Below, one piece after another: positions 1 through 11,554 of a DNA stretch of 64,000 bases (position 1 is its first letter; every line of letters starts with the position of its first letter). A program made the translations under genes and the position numbers. Source of the stretch: Azoarcus sp. CIB (GTDB lineage Bacteria; Pseudomonadota; Gammaproteobacteria; Burkholderiales; Rhodocyclaceae); contig NZ_CP011072.1 in the NCBI RefSeq assembly GCF_001190925.1, forward strand, positions 3,100,001-3,164,000. The letters run 5' to 3'. The notes below the pieces were generated by a model that saw nothing but the letters and a program-made list of their open reading frames with translations, was not told the origin of the DNA and did not search any database.

Positions 1-447
1 GATCATGCCCTGCTCGATGATCGCGTAAGCGCGCGGCCCGAGACCGGTGCCGAGGAAGAGGTCGATCACGTCCTTGCGCCGGACCTGGACGTTGTTGAGG
101 AAGTAGGTCGACTCGCCGCTGCGGTCGAGCACGCGCTTGACCGAGATTTCCGCATAGCGCGACCACTGCCCTGCGGCGCGACCCTCGGCGTTGTCGAACA
201 CCAGCTCGACGCTCGCGCGCGACACCGGCTTGCGCGTCGTCGAGCCGTTGAAGATCACGTCCTGCATCGACTCGCCGCGCAGCGCGCTCGCGCGCGTCTC
301 GCCCAGCACCCAGCGCACGGCATCGATGATGTTCGACTTGCCGCAGCCGTTCGGCCCCACCACGCCGACGAGATTGCCGGGGGTGAGGACGGTGGTCGGA
401 TCGACGAAGGTCTTGAAACCGGCGAGTTTGAGCTTGGAGAGACGCAC
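1..447 (-). CDS. smc: Chromosome segregation ATPase SMC, N-terminal part (runs off the window)
   Basis: The reverse strand encodes the first 149 residues of an SMC protein, the coiled-coil ATPase that compacts and segregates chromosomes as a dimer with ScpA/ScpB. The N-terminal head opens with [18 protein letters not shown] and carries the Walker A loop GPNGCGKSN near residues 33-41, followed by DAVRWVLGE, a signature of the family. The start is taken as GTG at 447 because the family normally begins right at this [13 protein letters not shown] strand, and no in-frame ATG lies just upstream. The hinge, coiled coils and C-terminal head lie outside the window. It is divergent from dapC across about 150 bp. 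Identification is firm; completeness cannot be judged. Confidence 0.95.
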   Translation of the reverse strand, partial: MRLSKLKLAGFKTFVDPTTVLTPGNLVGVVGPNGCGKSNIIDAVRWVLGETRASALRGESMQDVIFNGSTTRKPVSRASVELVFDNAEGRAAGQWSRYAEISVKRVLDRSGESTYFLNNVQVRRKDVIDLFLGTGLGPRAYAIIEQGMI

Positions 448-601
448 TTCGGGACGGAGCCGGGTCGAATCGGAGCTGGAGTTGTGTCGGGCGCGGGCCG
501 GCCGGGGCCGGCGAAAGCGCGTCATGATAACATCGCGCGCTCAATGCCCTTGCCTTCAGGCACAGGCGCATGCCCATCGAAACAAGCCGAAACAGTCCGC
601 C

Positions 602-1795
602 GTGAATCCGAACCTCGACCGCCTCCAGCCCTATCCCTTCGAAAAACTGCGCGCGCTGCTCGACGGCGTCGTTCCCCCGGCCGACCTGAAACTGATCCGC
701 CTGTCGATCGGCGAACCCCAGCACCCGACTCCGCCCTTCATCATGCAGGCCCTCACGGACAATCTGCAGGGGCTCGCGAACTACCCCGCGACGATCGGCG
801 GCGACCCGCTACGCGTGGCGATCGCCGGCTGGCTGGAACGCCGCTTCGGCCTGCCCAGGGTCGATCCGGCGACCCAGGTGCTGCCGGTCAACGGCTCGCG
901 CGAAGCGCTGTTCGCCTTCGCCCAGGCGGTAATCGACGGCAGCCGCCCCGGCGCCAAGGTGCTGAGCCCGAACCCGTTCTACCAGATCTACGAAGGCGCG
1001 GCCCTGCTCGCCGGCGCCGAGCCGGTGTTCCTCAACAACCTGCCGGAAAACGGTTTCGGCTCGGATTTCGACAGCATTCCCGATGCGGTGTGGCGCGACG
1101 TCCAGCTGGTGTTCGTGTGCTCGCCGGGAAATCCGACCGGCCGCATGCTCTCGCAGGCGGAATGGGCGCGCCTGTTCGAGCTGTCGGACCGCTACGGCTT
1201 CGTGATCGCCGCCGACGAGTGCTACTCGGAGATCTACTTCGACGACGACGCGCCCCCGGTCGGTGCGATGCAGGCCGCCCACGCCCTCGGGCGCAGCGAC
1301 TTCCGCAACCTCGTGATGTTCTCCAGCCTGTCCAAGCGCTCGAACGTGCCGGGCATGCGCTCGGGCTTCGTCGCCGGCGACGCGAAGGTGCTGAAGGGCT
1401 TTCTGCGCTACCGCACCTACCACGGCTGCGCAATGAGTCTGCCGATCCAGGCCGCCTCGGTGGCCGCGTGGAACGACGAGGCGCACGTCGTCGAGAACCG
1501 CCGCCTGTACCGCGAGAAGTTCGACCGCGCGATGCCGATCATCGCGAAGCACCTGAAAGTGCAGCGTCCCGACGCCGGTTTCTACCTCTGGGCGCAGACC
1601 CCCATCGGCGACACCGAGTTCGCCCGCCGCCTGCAGGCTGCATATAATGTGACGGTTCTGCCGGGCAGCTTCCTCGCCCGGGAATCGAACGGCGTCAATC
1701 CGGGCGCCGGGTTCGTGCGAATCGCACTCGTAGCCGAAACTGCAGAATGCGTCGAGGCCGCCGAGCGCATCGCCGCATTCTGCCAAACTCTTTGA
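602..1795 (+). CDS. dapC: N-succinyldiaminopimelate aminotransferase
   Basis: A 397-residue fold-type I PLP aminotransferase that converts N-succinyl-2-amino-6-ketopimelate to N-succinyl-LL-2,6-diaminopimelate in lysine and peptidoglycan precursor synthesis. Visible motifs are NPTG at 177-180, the PLP-contacting Asp in AADECYSE (D205) and the Schiff-base lysine in SSLSKRS (K245). The reading frame is open from far upstream, but GTG at 602 gives [17 protein letters not shown], the typical start of betaproteobacterial DapC, and the upstream codons are antisense to smc. dapD follows 20 bp downstream, which strongly supports DapC over a generic aminotransferase such as alanine or aspartate aminotransferase. 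Confidence 0.93.
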   Translation: MNPNLDRLQPYPFEKLRALLDGVVPPADLKLIRLSIGEPQHPTPPFIMQALTDNLQGLANYPATIGGDPLRVAIAGWLERRFGLPRVDPATQVLPVNGSREALFAFAQAVIDGSRPGAKVLSPNPFYQIYEGAALLAGAEPVFLNNLPENGFGSDFDSIPDAVWRDVQLVFVCSPGNPTGRMLSQAEWARLFELSDRYGFVIAADECYSEIYFDDDAPPVGAMQAAHALGRSDFRNLVMFSSLSKRSNVPGMRSGFVAGDAKVLKGFLRYRTYHGCAMSLPIQAASVAAWNDEAHVVENRRLYREKFDRAMPIIAKHLKVQRPDAGFYLWAQTPIGDTEFARRLQAAYNVTVLPGSFLARESNGVNPGAGFVRIALVAETAECVEAAERIAAFCQTL

Positions 1796-1815
1796 AATAC
1801 AAACGGAAACCCCCC

Positions 1816-2637
<822 letters not shown>

Positions 2638-2649
2638 TCGCCCTTTCCC

Positions 2650-2671
2650 GGGCGGCCGTGCGCGGCCGCCC
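2650..2671. terminator. GC-rich stem-loop between dapD and pilU
   Basis: A perfect 9-bp inverted repeat (GGGCGGCCG / CGGCCGCCC) with a four-base loop lies 12 bp after the dapD stop. No T-run follows it, so it is not a textbook intrinsic terminator. It could cause partial termination or stabilise the dapCD transcript 3' end before pilU. Confidence 0.45.
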
Positions 2672-2713
2672 CGACACCGAAGTCCGCCCAACCACGCTCA
2701 GGAGAATCTCCGG

Positions 2714-3901
2714 ATGATTTTCGACAAGCTGTTCCAACTGATGGCGGAAAAGCTCGCTTCGGACATCTTTATCTCAGCCGGCGCCCCGATCCACATCAAG
2801 ATCCAGGGCATCACCATGCCGATCAACCAGCAGGTCATGGATCCCGCCATGATCAAGCGGATGATCTACGAGATGATGAACCCGGAGCAGATCGAGACCT
2901 TCGAGCGCGAGAAGGAGCTCAACCTGTCCTTCGGCCGGCGCGACTTCGGCAATTTCCGCGTCAACGTCTTCTGGCAGCGCCACAGTATCGCAATCGTGGT
3001 GCGCTACATCCAGGGCGAGATCCCCTCGCTCGAATCCCTGGGCCTGCCGCCCGTGCTGTCCGAAGTCGTGACCGAAAAACGCGGCCTGATCCTCGTCGTC
3101 GGCGCGACCGGCTCCGGCAAATCGACGACGCTCGCGTCGATGATCGACCACCGCAACCGCAACCGCTCCGGCCACATCCTCACGGTCGAGGACCCGATCG
3201 AATACCTGTTCAAGCACCGCAAGTCGGTCGTCAACCAGCGCGAGGTCGGCATCGACACCCTGAGCTGGCACGAGGCGCTGCGCAACGCGATGCGCCAGGC
3301 GCCCGACTGCATCCTGATCGGCGAAATCCGCGACCGCGAGACGATGCAGGCCGCCCTGTCCTACTCGCAGACGGGCCACCTGTGCCTCGCGACGCTGCAT
3401 GCGAACAACGCCTACCACGCGCTGAACCGCATCGTTAACTTCTTCCCGCTGGAAAACCGTTCCCTGCTCTTCCTCGACCTTGCGGTCGCGCTCAAGTGCA
3501 TCATCTCCCAGCGCCTCGTGCGCAAACCCGACGGCATGCGCATTCCGGCGGTCGAGATCCTCATGAACACACGCCACGTCTCCGAACTGGTAGAGCGCGG
3601 CGAACTGAACGAGGTCAAGGAAGCAATGCAGCAGAGCCTCGCGCCCGGGTCGCAGACCTTCGAGCAGGACCTGCACCGCCTCTACCGCGAAGGCATCATC
3701 AGCTTCGAAGAGGCGCTCGCGAACGCCGATTCCCCGACCAACCTCGCGTGGCTGATCAACAACGCGCAGATCAACGCTGCGCCCAGCGCTGAAGGTTCCG
3801 ACGCCCCACCTTCGGTCGACTTCGAACCCCAAAACAAGAATGCCGACGGCACCTCGTTCAGCGAATTCGCGCTGCACCTCGACGACGGCCCGGCGCACTG
3901 A
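2714..3901 (+). CDS. pilU: Type IV pilus retraction-associated ATPase PilU
   Basis: A 395-residue PilT/PilU-family hexameric secretion ATPase that works at the inner membrane base of type IVa pili to power or assist retraction. It shows Walker A GATGSGKST (130-138, K136), the Asp box around TVEDPIEY (158-164), Walker B CILIGEIRD (199-207) and the His box GHLCLATLHANN (221-232). The N-terminal MIFDKLFQLMAEKLASDIFI with its non-PilT spacing, plus the extended acidic C-terminal tail, favour PilU over PilT. A good Shine-Dalgarno (AGGAGA) precedes the ATG. It lies between dapD and dapE rather than beside pilT, and no other pilus gene is in the window. Confidence 0.9.
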   Translation: MIFDKLFQLMAEKLASDIFISAGAPIHIKIQGITMPINQQVMDPAMIKRMIYEMMNPEQIETFEREKELNLSFGRRDFGNFRVNVFWQRHSIAIVVRYIQGEIPSLESLGLPPVLSEVVTEKRGLILVVGATGSGKSTTLASMIDHRNRNRSGHILTVEDPIEYLFKHRKSVVNQREVGIDTLSWHEALRNAMRQAPDCILIGEIRDRETMQAALSYSQTGHLCLATLHANNAYHALNRIVNFFPLENRSLLFLDLAVALKCIISQRLVRKPDGMRIPAVEILMNTRHVSELVERGELNEVKEAMQQSLAPGSQTFEQDLHRLYREGIISFEEALANADSPTNLAWLINNAQINAAPSAEGSDAPPSVDFEPQNKNADGTSFSEFALHLDDGPAH

Positions 3902-3926
3902 GTGCGCCACGCGTCCCCAACCCTGA

Positions 3927-5102
<1,176 letters not shown>

Positions 5103-5113
5103 CGAGACCGAGC

Positions 5114-6070
5114 ATGACCGACCACTGCGAACACTGCGACACTGGCGAAGAGCACACGCACGAACACGAGAGCGGCCCGCTCGCCGAACTCGTCACCCTG
5201 CGCGACTGGCTGCGCTACGCCGTCACCCGTTTCAGCCGAGCCGGCCTGTTTTTCGGCCACGGATGCGCCGACGCCTACGACGAGGCCGTGTGGCTGCTGT
5301 TGCACACCCTGTCGCTGCCGCTCGACCGCCTCGAACCCTTCCTCGACGCCTGCATCACCAGCGATGAACGTGAAGCCCTGTTCGCGGTCATCGAGCGCCG
5401 CGCCGAGGAGCGCGTCCCGGCCGCCTACCTCACCGGCGAGGCCTGGCTGGGCGATTTCCGCTTCCACGTCGACGAACGCGTGATCGTGCCCCGCTCATTC
5501 TTCGCCGAAATGCTCGAAAACGGCTTCGCGCCCTGGATCGACGATGCGGAACGCGTCGGCAGCGCACTGGACCTGTGCACCGGATCCGGCTGCCTGGCAG
5601 TCCTGATGGCGCACGCCTTCCCTAACGCCCGCGTGGTCGGCGCCGACCTGTCCGACGATGCGCTCGAGGTGGCGCACCTCAACGTCGCCGAATACGGCCT
5701 CGAGGAGCAGGTCGAGCTCGTGAAGAGCGACGTGTTCGCCGGACTCGCGGGACGCCGTTTCGACCTCATCATCAGCAATCCGCCCTACGTCACCGCCGAT
5801 TCGATGGAAACGCTGCCGGCCGAATACCTCCATGAGCCGCGGATGGCGCTCGCGGCAGGCGAAGACGGTCTCGACGTGGTGCGCCGCATCCTCGCCGAAG
5901 GCCGCGCGCACCTCAATCCCGGTGGCGTGCTCGCGGTCGAAGTGGGGCATAATCGTCATATCGTGGAAGCGGCCTTCCCCGACTTGCCCTTCGTGTGGCT
6001 GTCTTCCAGCGGCGGGGACGACATGGTCTTCCTGCTGCGCGCAGAGGAGCTGCCCGAAGCCCAAACCTGA
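5114..6070 (+). CDS. prmB: 50S ribosomal protein L3 glutamine methyltransferase
   Basis: A 318-residue class I SAM-dependent methyltransferase of the HemK/PrmB type that methylates a glutamine side chain on ribosomal protein L3. The SAM-binding loop DLCTGSGC is at 153-160 and the catalytic NPPY motif at 222-225 (ISNPPYVT). The all-helical substrate-binding domain precedes them. The start at 5114 is 11 bp after dapE and has an in-frame ATG. The first 18 residues are unusually rich in metal ligands (HCEHC at 4-8 and HTHEHE at 14-19), which I do not recall as typical of PrmB. L3 specificity rather than release-factor specificity (PrmC) is inferred from overall resemblance. Confidence 0.88.
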   Translation: MTDHCEHCDTGEEHTHEHESGPLAELVTLRDWLRYAVTRFSRAGLFFGHGCADAYDEAVWLLLHTLSLPLDRLEPFLDACITSDEREALFAVIERRAEERVPAAYLTGEAWLGDFRFHVDERVIVPRSFFAEMLENGFAPWIDDAERVGSALDLCTGSGCLAVLMAHAFPNARVVGADLSDDALEVAHLNVAEYGLEEQVELVKSDVFAGLAGRRFDLIISNPPYVTADSMETLPAEYLHEPRMALAAGEDGLDVVRRILAEGRAHLNPGGVLAVEVGHNRHIVEAAFPDLPFVWLSSSGGDDMVFLLRAEELPEAQT

Positions 6071-6118
6071 CGTCCGCGGGCGGCGGGACCGCCGGCGCCG
6101 CCGCCACGACTCGTCAGG
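6066..6118. promoter_or_regulatory. Nested inverted repeat overlapping the prmB stop
   Basis: The outer arms CCTGACG (6066-6072) and CGTCAGG (6112-6118) are exact complements and include the prmB stop codon. Inside them GGCGGCG (6079-6085) pairs with CGCCGCC (6096-6102). The structure ends about 17 bp before the next start codon, just ahead of its Shine-Dalgarno. It could terminate or attenuate transcription between prmB and the response-regulator gene; no T-run follows. Confidence 0.45.
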
Positions 6119-6135
6119 AATGAGGAGGTGGTGGC

Positions 6136-6588
6136 ATGGCTGGCGGCAGTTACGTCCTGCTGGTTGAAGGCGACCCGGACCATGAGGCCCGGGCACTTGC
6201 TTCACTGCGCGCGAACGGATTCGGCAACCGCTTCGTCGTCGCGCGAGACGGCATCGAGGCCCTCGCCTTCCTGTCCACCGAAAACGATCACCCGACGCCG
6301 AAACCGACGACCCAGCCGGCCGTTGTCGTGCTCGATCCCGACCTTCCCCGGATCGAGGGCCTCGAGGTGCTGCGCCGCATCCGGGCCGAACTCAGGACCT
6401 CGCTGATGCCGGTCGTAATGTTCGCCAGGTCCGGAACGCCGGAAGATATCCGCGAAGCCTACCGGCTCGGCGCCAACAGCTACGTGCGGAAACCCCTCGA
6501 CGCGCAGGAGTTCGAGCGCGCAACCGCGCTGATCGCCCGATACTGGCTCGGCCTGAACGAATCGCCGGACAACACGCTCCGCTACTGA
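6136..6588 (+). CDS. Single-domain response regulator (CheY/Rcp1-like)
   Basis: A 150-residue stand-alone receiver domain with no output domain, so it probably acts by protein-protein contact. The phospho-acceptor aspartate is D67 in VVVLDPDLP, an acidic pocket lies around E11/D13 (LLVEGDPD) and the invariant lysine is K119 in YVRKPLD. The residue normally Thr or Ser at the end of beta-4 appears to be Ala (A97 in VVMFARS), which should change switching or dephosphorylation. A loop insert of about 10 residues near 50-60 (HPTPKPTTQ) resembles Rcp1-type receivers. No histidine kinase is adjacent. A strong GAGGAGG ribosome site precedes the ATG. It converges on iscX. Confidence 0.85.
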   Translation: MAGGSYVLLVEGDPDHEARALASLRANGFGNRFVVARDGIEALAFLSTENDHPTPKPTTQPAVVVLDPDLPRIEGLEVLRRIRAELRTSLMPVVMFARSGTPEDIREAYRLGANSYVRKPLDAQEFERATALIARYWLGLNESPDNTLRY

Positions 6589-6624
6589 GGCTAAAGCGCG
6601 GCCCGGCGATTCTCTGCAGTCGCG

Positions 6625-6819
6625 TCAGGCCACTTCGTCGATCCAGGCTTGCTGGATGGCCTCCAGCACGCGTTCGCCGCAGTGCTGCGGATCGTCGTCG
6701 AACTCGGGAAGGGCCATCGCCCAGTTCATCAGGTCGACAAAATTGACGCGCGTCGGATCGGTCTCGGGGAACTTGTCCGCGAGCTGGATGGCGATCTCCT
6801 GAACCTCGGTCCACTTCAT
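6625..6819 (-). CDS. iscX: Fe-S assembly accessory protein IscX
   Basis: A 64-residue acidic protein matching IscX (YfhJ): [19 protein letters not shown] opens the single winged-helix-like domain and the conserved DPxxVxFxDLxxW pattern follows. IscX binds IscS and iron and modulates cluster assembly on IscU. It is the last gene of the isc operon. Its ATG shares one base with the fdx stop codon (TGATG), which indicates translational coupling. Confidence 0.96.
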   Translation of the reverse strand: MKWTEVQEIAIQLADKFPETDPTRVNFVDLMNWAMALPEFDDDPQHCGERVLEAIQQAWIDEVA

Positions 6820-7160
6820 CAGTGCTTGCCCTCCCGGGCCATGTTGATGGTGTAGCGGGGGATCTCGACGACCAGTGGCGTTTCAGTGACGACCGCCTGA
6901 CAGGAAAGGCGCGACTGCGGCTCCAGGCCCCAAGCCTTGTCGAGGAGGTCCTCCTCCTCTTCCTCGGCCTCGTCGAGCGCGTCGAACCCCTCGCGCACGA
7001 TCACGTGACAGGTCGTGCAGGCACAGGACTGCTCGCACGCATGCTCGATCTCGATACCGTTGCGCAGCAGCGCGTCGCATATCGACGTGCCCGGCTCCGC
7101 CTCGATCACCGTCCCGTCCGGACAGAGTTCCACGTGCGGCAATACGATGATCTGCGTCAT
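6819..7160 (-). CDS. fdx: ISC-type [2Fe-2S] ferredoxin
   Basis: A 113-residue adrenodoxin-type ferredoxin that supplies electrons for cluster formation on IscU. The four cluster cysteines are at 42, 48, 51 (in [10 protein letters not shown]) and 87 (SRLSCQ), the same positions as in E. coli Fdx; C46 is an extra cysteine in the loop. A highly acidic stretch at 62-71 ([10 protein letters not shown]) is a likely IscS docking surface. It overlaps the hscA stop by 4 bp and the iscX start by 1 bp. Confidence 0.97.
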   Translation of the reverse strand: MTQIIVLPHVELCPDGTVIEAEPGTSICDALLRNGIEIEHACEQSCACTTCHVIVREGFDALDEAEEEEEDLLDKAWGLEPQSRLSCQAVVTETPLVVEIPRYTINMAREGKH

Positions 7161-9025
7161 ACCTGAATCTCATCCACCTTGTGACCCGCCAGCGCCGAAC
7201 GGATGCTCTTGTCCATGCGGCGGGCGGCAAATTCGTTGGTCGCACGCGAGAGCGCATCCGTGCTGCGCTTGATCGCACGCGAGTCATGACCCACCGCGGT
7301 TTCGCGGGTTGCGGCGATGGCCGCGTCGATCGCCGCACGCTCGTCTGCACTCAACAGATCGCCGTCCTGTTCCAGCGCGACGAGGGTCGCCTCGATCACG
7401 CGGTCGGCCTCGACCTGCTGCTCGCGCAACGCGCGCGCGTCGATGTCCTCGGACGCACGCTCGACGCCGTCGCGCAGCATGCCGGCGATCTCGTCATCCG
7501 TCAGGCCATAGGACGGCTTCACCAGCACGCTGGCCTCGACGCCCGACGACATTTCCCGCGCCGAGACCGACAACAGGCCGTCGGCATCGACCTGGAAGGT
7601 CACGCGGATACGCGCTGCACCGGCCGCCATCGGCGGGATGCCGCGCAGCTCGAAGCGCGCCAGCGACCGACAGTCGGCGATGAGCTCGCGCTCACCCTGC
7701 ACGACGTGGAAGGCCATGGCGGTCTGCCCGTCCTTGTAGGTTGTGAACTCCTGCGCCCGCGCGATCGGCAGCGTCGAATTGCGCGGCACGATCTTCTCGG
7801 TGAGCCCCCCCATCATCTCGAGGCCGAGCGACAGCGGGATCACATCGAGCAGCAGCCAGTCGTCCTCTTCCTTGCGGTTGCCCGCCAGCACGTTCGCCTG
7901 GATCGCCGCGCCGAGCGCAACGACCTTGTCGGGATCGAGGTTCGTGAGCGGCTCCTGGCCGAAGAACTCGGCCACTGCGCGCTGCACGTGCGGCATGCGC
8001 GTTGCGCCGCCAACCATCACGACGCCTTTGATGTCCTCGGGCGCGAGGCCCGCATCGCGCAGCACCTTGCGCATCGGCGCGACGGTCTTCTGCACGAGGT
8101 GCTTCGTCATGTCGGCGAACTGGTCCCGCGTAACGACGAGATCGACCTTTTCGCCGGACCCCAGCGTCGCTTTGATCGAGGCCTCTTCGCACGCGGTCAG
8201 CAATTCCTTCGCGTCGCGCGCCTTCAGCAGCAGACGGCGGGCATCCTCGCTCGAAGGCGGATCGATCTCGCTCTGGTCCAGCGCCCAGCAGAACAGCCGG
8301 TGATCGAAGTCATCGCCACCGAGCGCCGCATCGCCATTGGTCGCCAGCACCTCGAAGATGCCGCGCGAAAGCTTGAGGATGGACAGGTCGAAGGTGCCGC
8401 CGCCGAGGTCATAGACCGCATAGACCCCCTCCGCCGCGTTGTCGAGACCGTACGCGACCGCCGCCGCGGTGGGCTCGTTGAGCAGTCGCAGCACGTTGAT
8501 ACCGGCGAGTTTCGCCGCATCCTTCGTCGCCTGGCGCTGCGCGTCGTCGAAATAGGCCGGCACCGTGATCACCGCGCCCGTGAGTTCGCCGCCCAGGCTC
8601 GCCTGCGCGCGCGCGGCGAGAACCTTGAGGATTTCCGCCGACACCTCGACGGGCGACTTCACGCCCTGCACCGTGCGCAGGCGCAGCATCCCGCCCGCAT
8701 CGACGAAGTCGTAGGGCATTGATTCGATGTAGGCGACATCCTTCACGCCGCGCCCCATGAAGCGCTTCACCGAAATGATGGTGTTCCTGGGGTCGGTCGC
8801 GTGCGCCGCCATCGCGCTGCGACCGACCTCGATCCTGCCGTCGGCGTGGTAGCGGACGATGGACGGAAGCATCGCACGCCCCTCCTCATCGACGAGGCAC
8901 ACGGCGATACCGTTGCGCACCGTGGCAACGAGCGAGTTGGTCGTGCCGAGGTCTATGCCTACAGCCAGGCGGTGCTTGTGCGGTTCGGTCGACAGACCGG
9001 GTTCGGCGATATGCAGAAGTGCCAT
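7157..9025 (-). CDS. hscA: Fe-S cluster assembly Hsp70 chaperone HscA
   Basis: A 622-residue Hsp70 that, with HscB, uses ATP to release clusters from IscU. The ATPase domain starts with [10 protein letters not shown] and has a phosphate-2 type motif ([11 protein letters not shown]) and an adenosine motif (GGATRMP). The substrate-binding domain begins around residue 385 and recognises the LPPVK motif present in IscU here. The length fits HscA, and the operon position separates it from DnaK. It begins at the TGATG junction with hscB. Confidence 0.97.
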   Translation of the reverse strand: MALLHIAEPGLSTEPHKHRLAVGIDLGTTNSLVATVRNGIAVCLVDEEGRAMLPSIVRYHADGRIEVGRSAMAAHATDPRNTIISVKRFMGRGVKDVAYIESMPYDFVDAGGMLRLRTVQGVKSPVEVSAEILKVLAARAQASLGGELTGAVITVPAYFDDAQRQATKDAAKLAGINVLRLLNEPTAAAVAYGLDNAAEGVYAVYDLGGGTFDLSILKLSRGIFEVLATNGDAALGGDDFDHRLFCWALDQSEIDPPSSEDARRLLLKARDAKELLTACEEASIKATLGSGEKVDLVVTRDQFADMTKHLVQKTVAPMRKVLRDAGLAPEDIKGVVMVGGATRMPHVQRAVAEFFGQEPLTNLDPDKVVALGAAIQANVLAGNRKEEDDWLLLDVIPLSLGLEMMGGLTEKIVPRNSTLPIARAQEFTTYKDGQTAMAFHVVQGERELIADCRSLARFELRGIPPMAAGAARIRVTFQVDADGLLSVSAREMSSGVEASVLVKPSYGLTDDEIAGMLRDGVERASEDIDARALREQQVEADRVIEATLVALEQDGDLLSADERAAIDAAIAATRETAVGHDSRAIKRSTDALSRATNEFAARRMDKSIRSALAGHKVDEIQV

Positions 9026-9558
9026 CAGCTCTCCAGCGCCTCGAGGGCGTCGTCGATCTCGTGTTGTAGTTTTTCCATGAACATCAGGCGACGCACGGTT
9101 TCCGCGGCACCCGCATAGTCATGCTCGTCGTCACACTGCCGCGCGAGTTCGTCGAACACCTCGCGCGAATGCTGGCGCAGGCGGGTGTGGAGCTGCGCGA
9201 GTTCCTCCGAGTCACCCGCCGCCCGTGCCTCCTCGACCGCCTCGCGCCACTCCATCTGCTCCATCAGGAAGGCCGGCGCCATCGCAGTGTTCGTATGCAG
9301 CCCGGCGTCGACACCCATCAGTTCGAGGAGATAGGTTGCGCGCGGCAGCGGCTTGCGCAGCGTGCGGAAGCCTTCATTCACCTGCGTCGCCCACTGCATC
9401 GACAGCCGCTTCTCGCTGTCGGGCAGATGTGCGAAACGGTCGGGATGCACGCGCCCCTGCAGATCGTGGTACGCGAGCTCCAGCGCCGCCTCGTCGATAC
9501 GAAACCGGCGGTGCAGCCCGAACAGCCCGAAGAAGTCCTGCTGGAGGTCGATGCTCAT
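9025..9558 (-). CDS. hscB: Fe-S assembly J-domain co-chaperone HscB
   Basis: A 177-residue J-protein. The N-terminal J-domain carries the HPD tripeptide in [10 protein letters not shown], and the C-terminal three-helix domain that binds IscU follows. It stimulates HscA ATPase activity and delivers IscU. The length fits HscB. It lies between iscA (19 bp upstream) and hscA (stop/start overlap). Confidence 0.96.
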   Translation of the reverse strand: MSIDLQQDFFGLFGLHRRFRIDEAALELAYHDLQGRVHPDRFAHLPDSEKRLSMQWATQVNEGFRTLRKPLPRATYLLELMGVDAGLHTNTAMAPAFLMEQMEWREAVEEARAAGDSEELAQLHTRLRQHSREVFDELARQCDDEHDYAGAAETVRRLMFMEKLQHEIDDALEALES

Positions 9559-9577
9559 CGGATCCGGGCCGCCGCTT

Positions 9578-9901
9578 TCAGACGTTGAAGCTCTCGCCGC
9601 AGCCGCACGAGTCCTTGACGTTCGGATTGTTGAACTTGAAGCCTTCGTTCAGGCCCTCGCGGACGAAATCGAGCTCGGTGCCGTCAAGATAGGCCAAGCT
9701 CTTCTGGTCGATGACAACCTTCACGCCGTTGCTCTCGAACACCACGTCGTCCTCGTGCGTCTCGTCGACGAATTCGAGGCGGTAGGCCATGCCCGAACAA
9801 CCCGAAGTCCGCACCCCGAGACGGATCCCGAAGCCCTTGCCGCGCTTGGCGATGAAGTTCGAAACGTGCTTGGCTGCGCTCGTGCTAACAGTGACGCTCA
9901 T
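9578..9901 (-). CDS. iscA: A-type Fe-S carrier IscA
   Basis: A 107-residue A-type carrier that receives iron or clusters from IscU and passes them to apo-proteins. The three conserved cysteines are C35 (SGCSGM) and C99/C101 (SCGCGESF), at the same positions as in E. coli IscA. It lies 17 bp downstream of iscU in the isc operon. Confidence 0.97.
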   Translation of the reverse strand: MSVTVSTSAAKHVSNFIAKRGKGFGIRLGVRTSGCSGMAYRLEFVDETHEDDVVFESNGVKVVIDQKSLAYLDGTELDFVREGLNEGFKFNNPNVKDSCGCGESFNV

Positions 9902-9918
9902 GATTCCGCCTCCAGGTT

Positions 9919-10302
9919 TCAGCCTTCGTGTTTCTTCTTATAGTCTGCCACGGCCGCCTTGATCGCGTCCTCGGCGAGGATCGAACAGTGAATCTTGACC
10001 GGCGGCAGCGCGAGTTCCTCGGCGATCTGCGTATTCTTGATCTCGAGCGCCTGTTCGACCGTCTTGCCCTTGACCCATTCGGTCACCAGCGAGCTCGACG
10101 CGATCGCCGAACCACAACCGTAGGTCTTGAACTTGGCATCCTCGATGACGCCATCCTTGCCCACCTTGATCTGCAGCTTCATCACGTCGCCACAGGCGGG
10201 GGCGCCGACCATGCCGGTGCCCACGCCTTCGTCCTCCTTCGAGAAGGCGCCGACGTTGCGGGGATTCTCGTAGTGGTCGAGCACTTTTTCGCTGTATGCC
10301 AT
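9919..10302 (-). CDS. iscU: Fe-S cluster scaffold IscU
   Basis: A 127-residue scaffold on which [2Fe-2S] clusters are built. Ligand residues C37 (APACGD), C63 (YGCGSA), H105 and C106 (KIHCS) are all present, and the HscA-recognition motif LPPVK is at 99-103. The length matches the family. The gene follows iscS by 23 bp with a clear Shine-Dalgarno (AGGAGA). Confidence 0.98.
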   Translation of the reverse strand: MAYSEKVLDHYENPRNVGAFSKEDEGVGTGMVGAPACGDVMKLQIKVGKDGVIEDAKFKTYGCGSAIASSSLVTEWVKGKTVEQALEIKNTQIAEELALPPVKIHCSILAEDAIKAAVADYKKKHEG

Positions 10303-10325
10303 TATCGTTCTCCTGTCTCAGGTGC

Positions 10326-11537
10326 TCAGTGGGCTGCCCACTGCACGGTATTCAGATCGACGCCTTCCTGCACCATTTCCCACAGCGGCGACAGTTCGCG
10401 CAGCTTGCCGATCTTCTTGTGCATGAGGTCGATCGTGTAGTCGATTTCCTCTTCGGTCGTAAAGCGGCCGATCGAGAAACGGATCGAGCTATGGGCGAGT
10501 TCGTCGTTGCGTCCGAGCGCGCGCAAGACATAGGACGGCTCCAGGCTGGCCGAGGTACAGGCCGAACCGCTCGATACGGCGATGTCCTTCACCGCCATGA
10601 TCATCGACTCGCCTTCTACATAGGCGAAGGAAATGTTCAGGTTGTGCGGGACGCGGTGCTCGAGGTCGCCGTTCACATAGGTCGCCTCGATGTCCTGCAG
10701 CCCCTTCAGCAGGCGGTCGCGCAGCATGCGGATGCGCTCGTTCTCGACCTTCATCTCCTCGCGCGCGATACGGAAGGCTTCGCCCATGCCGGCGATCTGG
10801 TGCGTCGCCAGCGTGCCGGAACGCAGGCCACGCTCGTGACCACCGCCATGCATCTGCGCCTCGAGGCGAGCACGTGGCTTGCGGCGCACGTACAGCGCGC
10901 CGATACCCTTCGGACCGTAGGTCTTGTGCGCGGAGAAGGACATCAGGTCGACCTTGAGCGTCTGCAGGTCGATCTCGACCTTGCCCGTCGCCTGCGCCGC
11001 ATCGACGTGGAACACGATGCCCTTCTCGCGGCAGATCTCGCCGATCTCGGCGATCGGCTGGATCACGCCGATCTCGTTATTCACGAACATCACCGACACG
11101 AGGACCGTGTCCGGGCGCAGCGCGTCCTTGAACGCGGCCATATCGATCAGGCCGTTCTCCTGCACGTCGAGATAGGTCGCCTCGAAGCCTTGGCGTTCTA
11201 ACTCGCGGAAGGTGTCGAGCACGGCCTTGTGCTCGGTCTTCACGGTGATGATGTGCTTGCCCTTGCCCTTGTAGAACTGCGCGGCACCCTTGATCGCGAG
11301 GTTATTCGACTCGGTCGCGCCTGAAGTCCACACGATTTCCTTCGGATCGGCATTCACCAGCGCCGCGACCTGCTCGCGTGCATCCTCGACCACCTTTTCG
11401 GCTTCCCAGCCGTAGGCGTGCGAACGGCTCGCCGGGTTGCCGAAATGCTCGGTGAGCCAGGGGATCATTGCCTGCGCGACGCGCGGATCGACCGGCGTGG
11501 TAGCGGAATAGTCCAGGTAAATCGGAAACTTCAGCAT
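10326..11537 (-). CDS. iscS: Cysteine desulfurase IscS
   Basis: A 403-residue class V PLP enzyme that converts cysteine to alanine and a protein-bound persulfide, the sulfur source for Fe-S clusters and tRNA thiolation. H103, the PLP lysine K205 (SAHKTYG) and the persulfide cysteine C327 ([10 protein letters not shown]) are in place, one residue offset from E. coli. The ATG at 11537 is chosen over the longer open frame because [15 protein letters not shown] is the family N-terminus and CGGAGGAGT precedes it. A second desulfurase lies directly upstream. Confidence 0.97.
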   Translation of the reverse strand: MLKFPIYLDYSATTPVDPRVAQAMIPWLTEHFGNPASRSHAYGWEAEKVVEDAREQVAALVNADPKEIVWTSGATESNNLAIKGAAQFYKGKGKHIITVKTEHKAVLDTFRELERQGFEATYLDVQENGLIDMAAFKDALRPDTVLVSVMFVNNEIGVIQPIAEIGEICREKGIVFHVDAAQATGKVEIDLQTLKVDLMSFSAHKTYGPKGIGALYVRRKPRARLEAQMHGGGHERGLRSGTLATHQIAGMGEAFRIAREEMKVENERIRMLRDRLLKGLQDIEATYVNGDLEHRVPHNLNISFAYVEGESMIMAVKDIAVSSGSACTSASLEPSYVLRALGRNDELAHSSIRFSIGRFTTEEEIDYTIDLMHKKIGKLRELSPLWEMVQEGVDLNTVQWAAH

Positions 11538-11554
11538 CGGTACTCCTCCGTCGA

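Noticed and set aside
191-601. Upstream extension of dapC by 137 codons
   Set aside because: This part is antisense to smc and absent from the family; GTG at 602 gives the canonical start.
7181-8722. 513-codon open frame antisense to hscA
   Set aside because: Arg/His-rich translation typical of antisense frames in GC-rich genes; hscA is certain.
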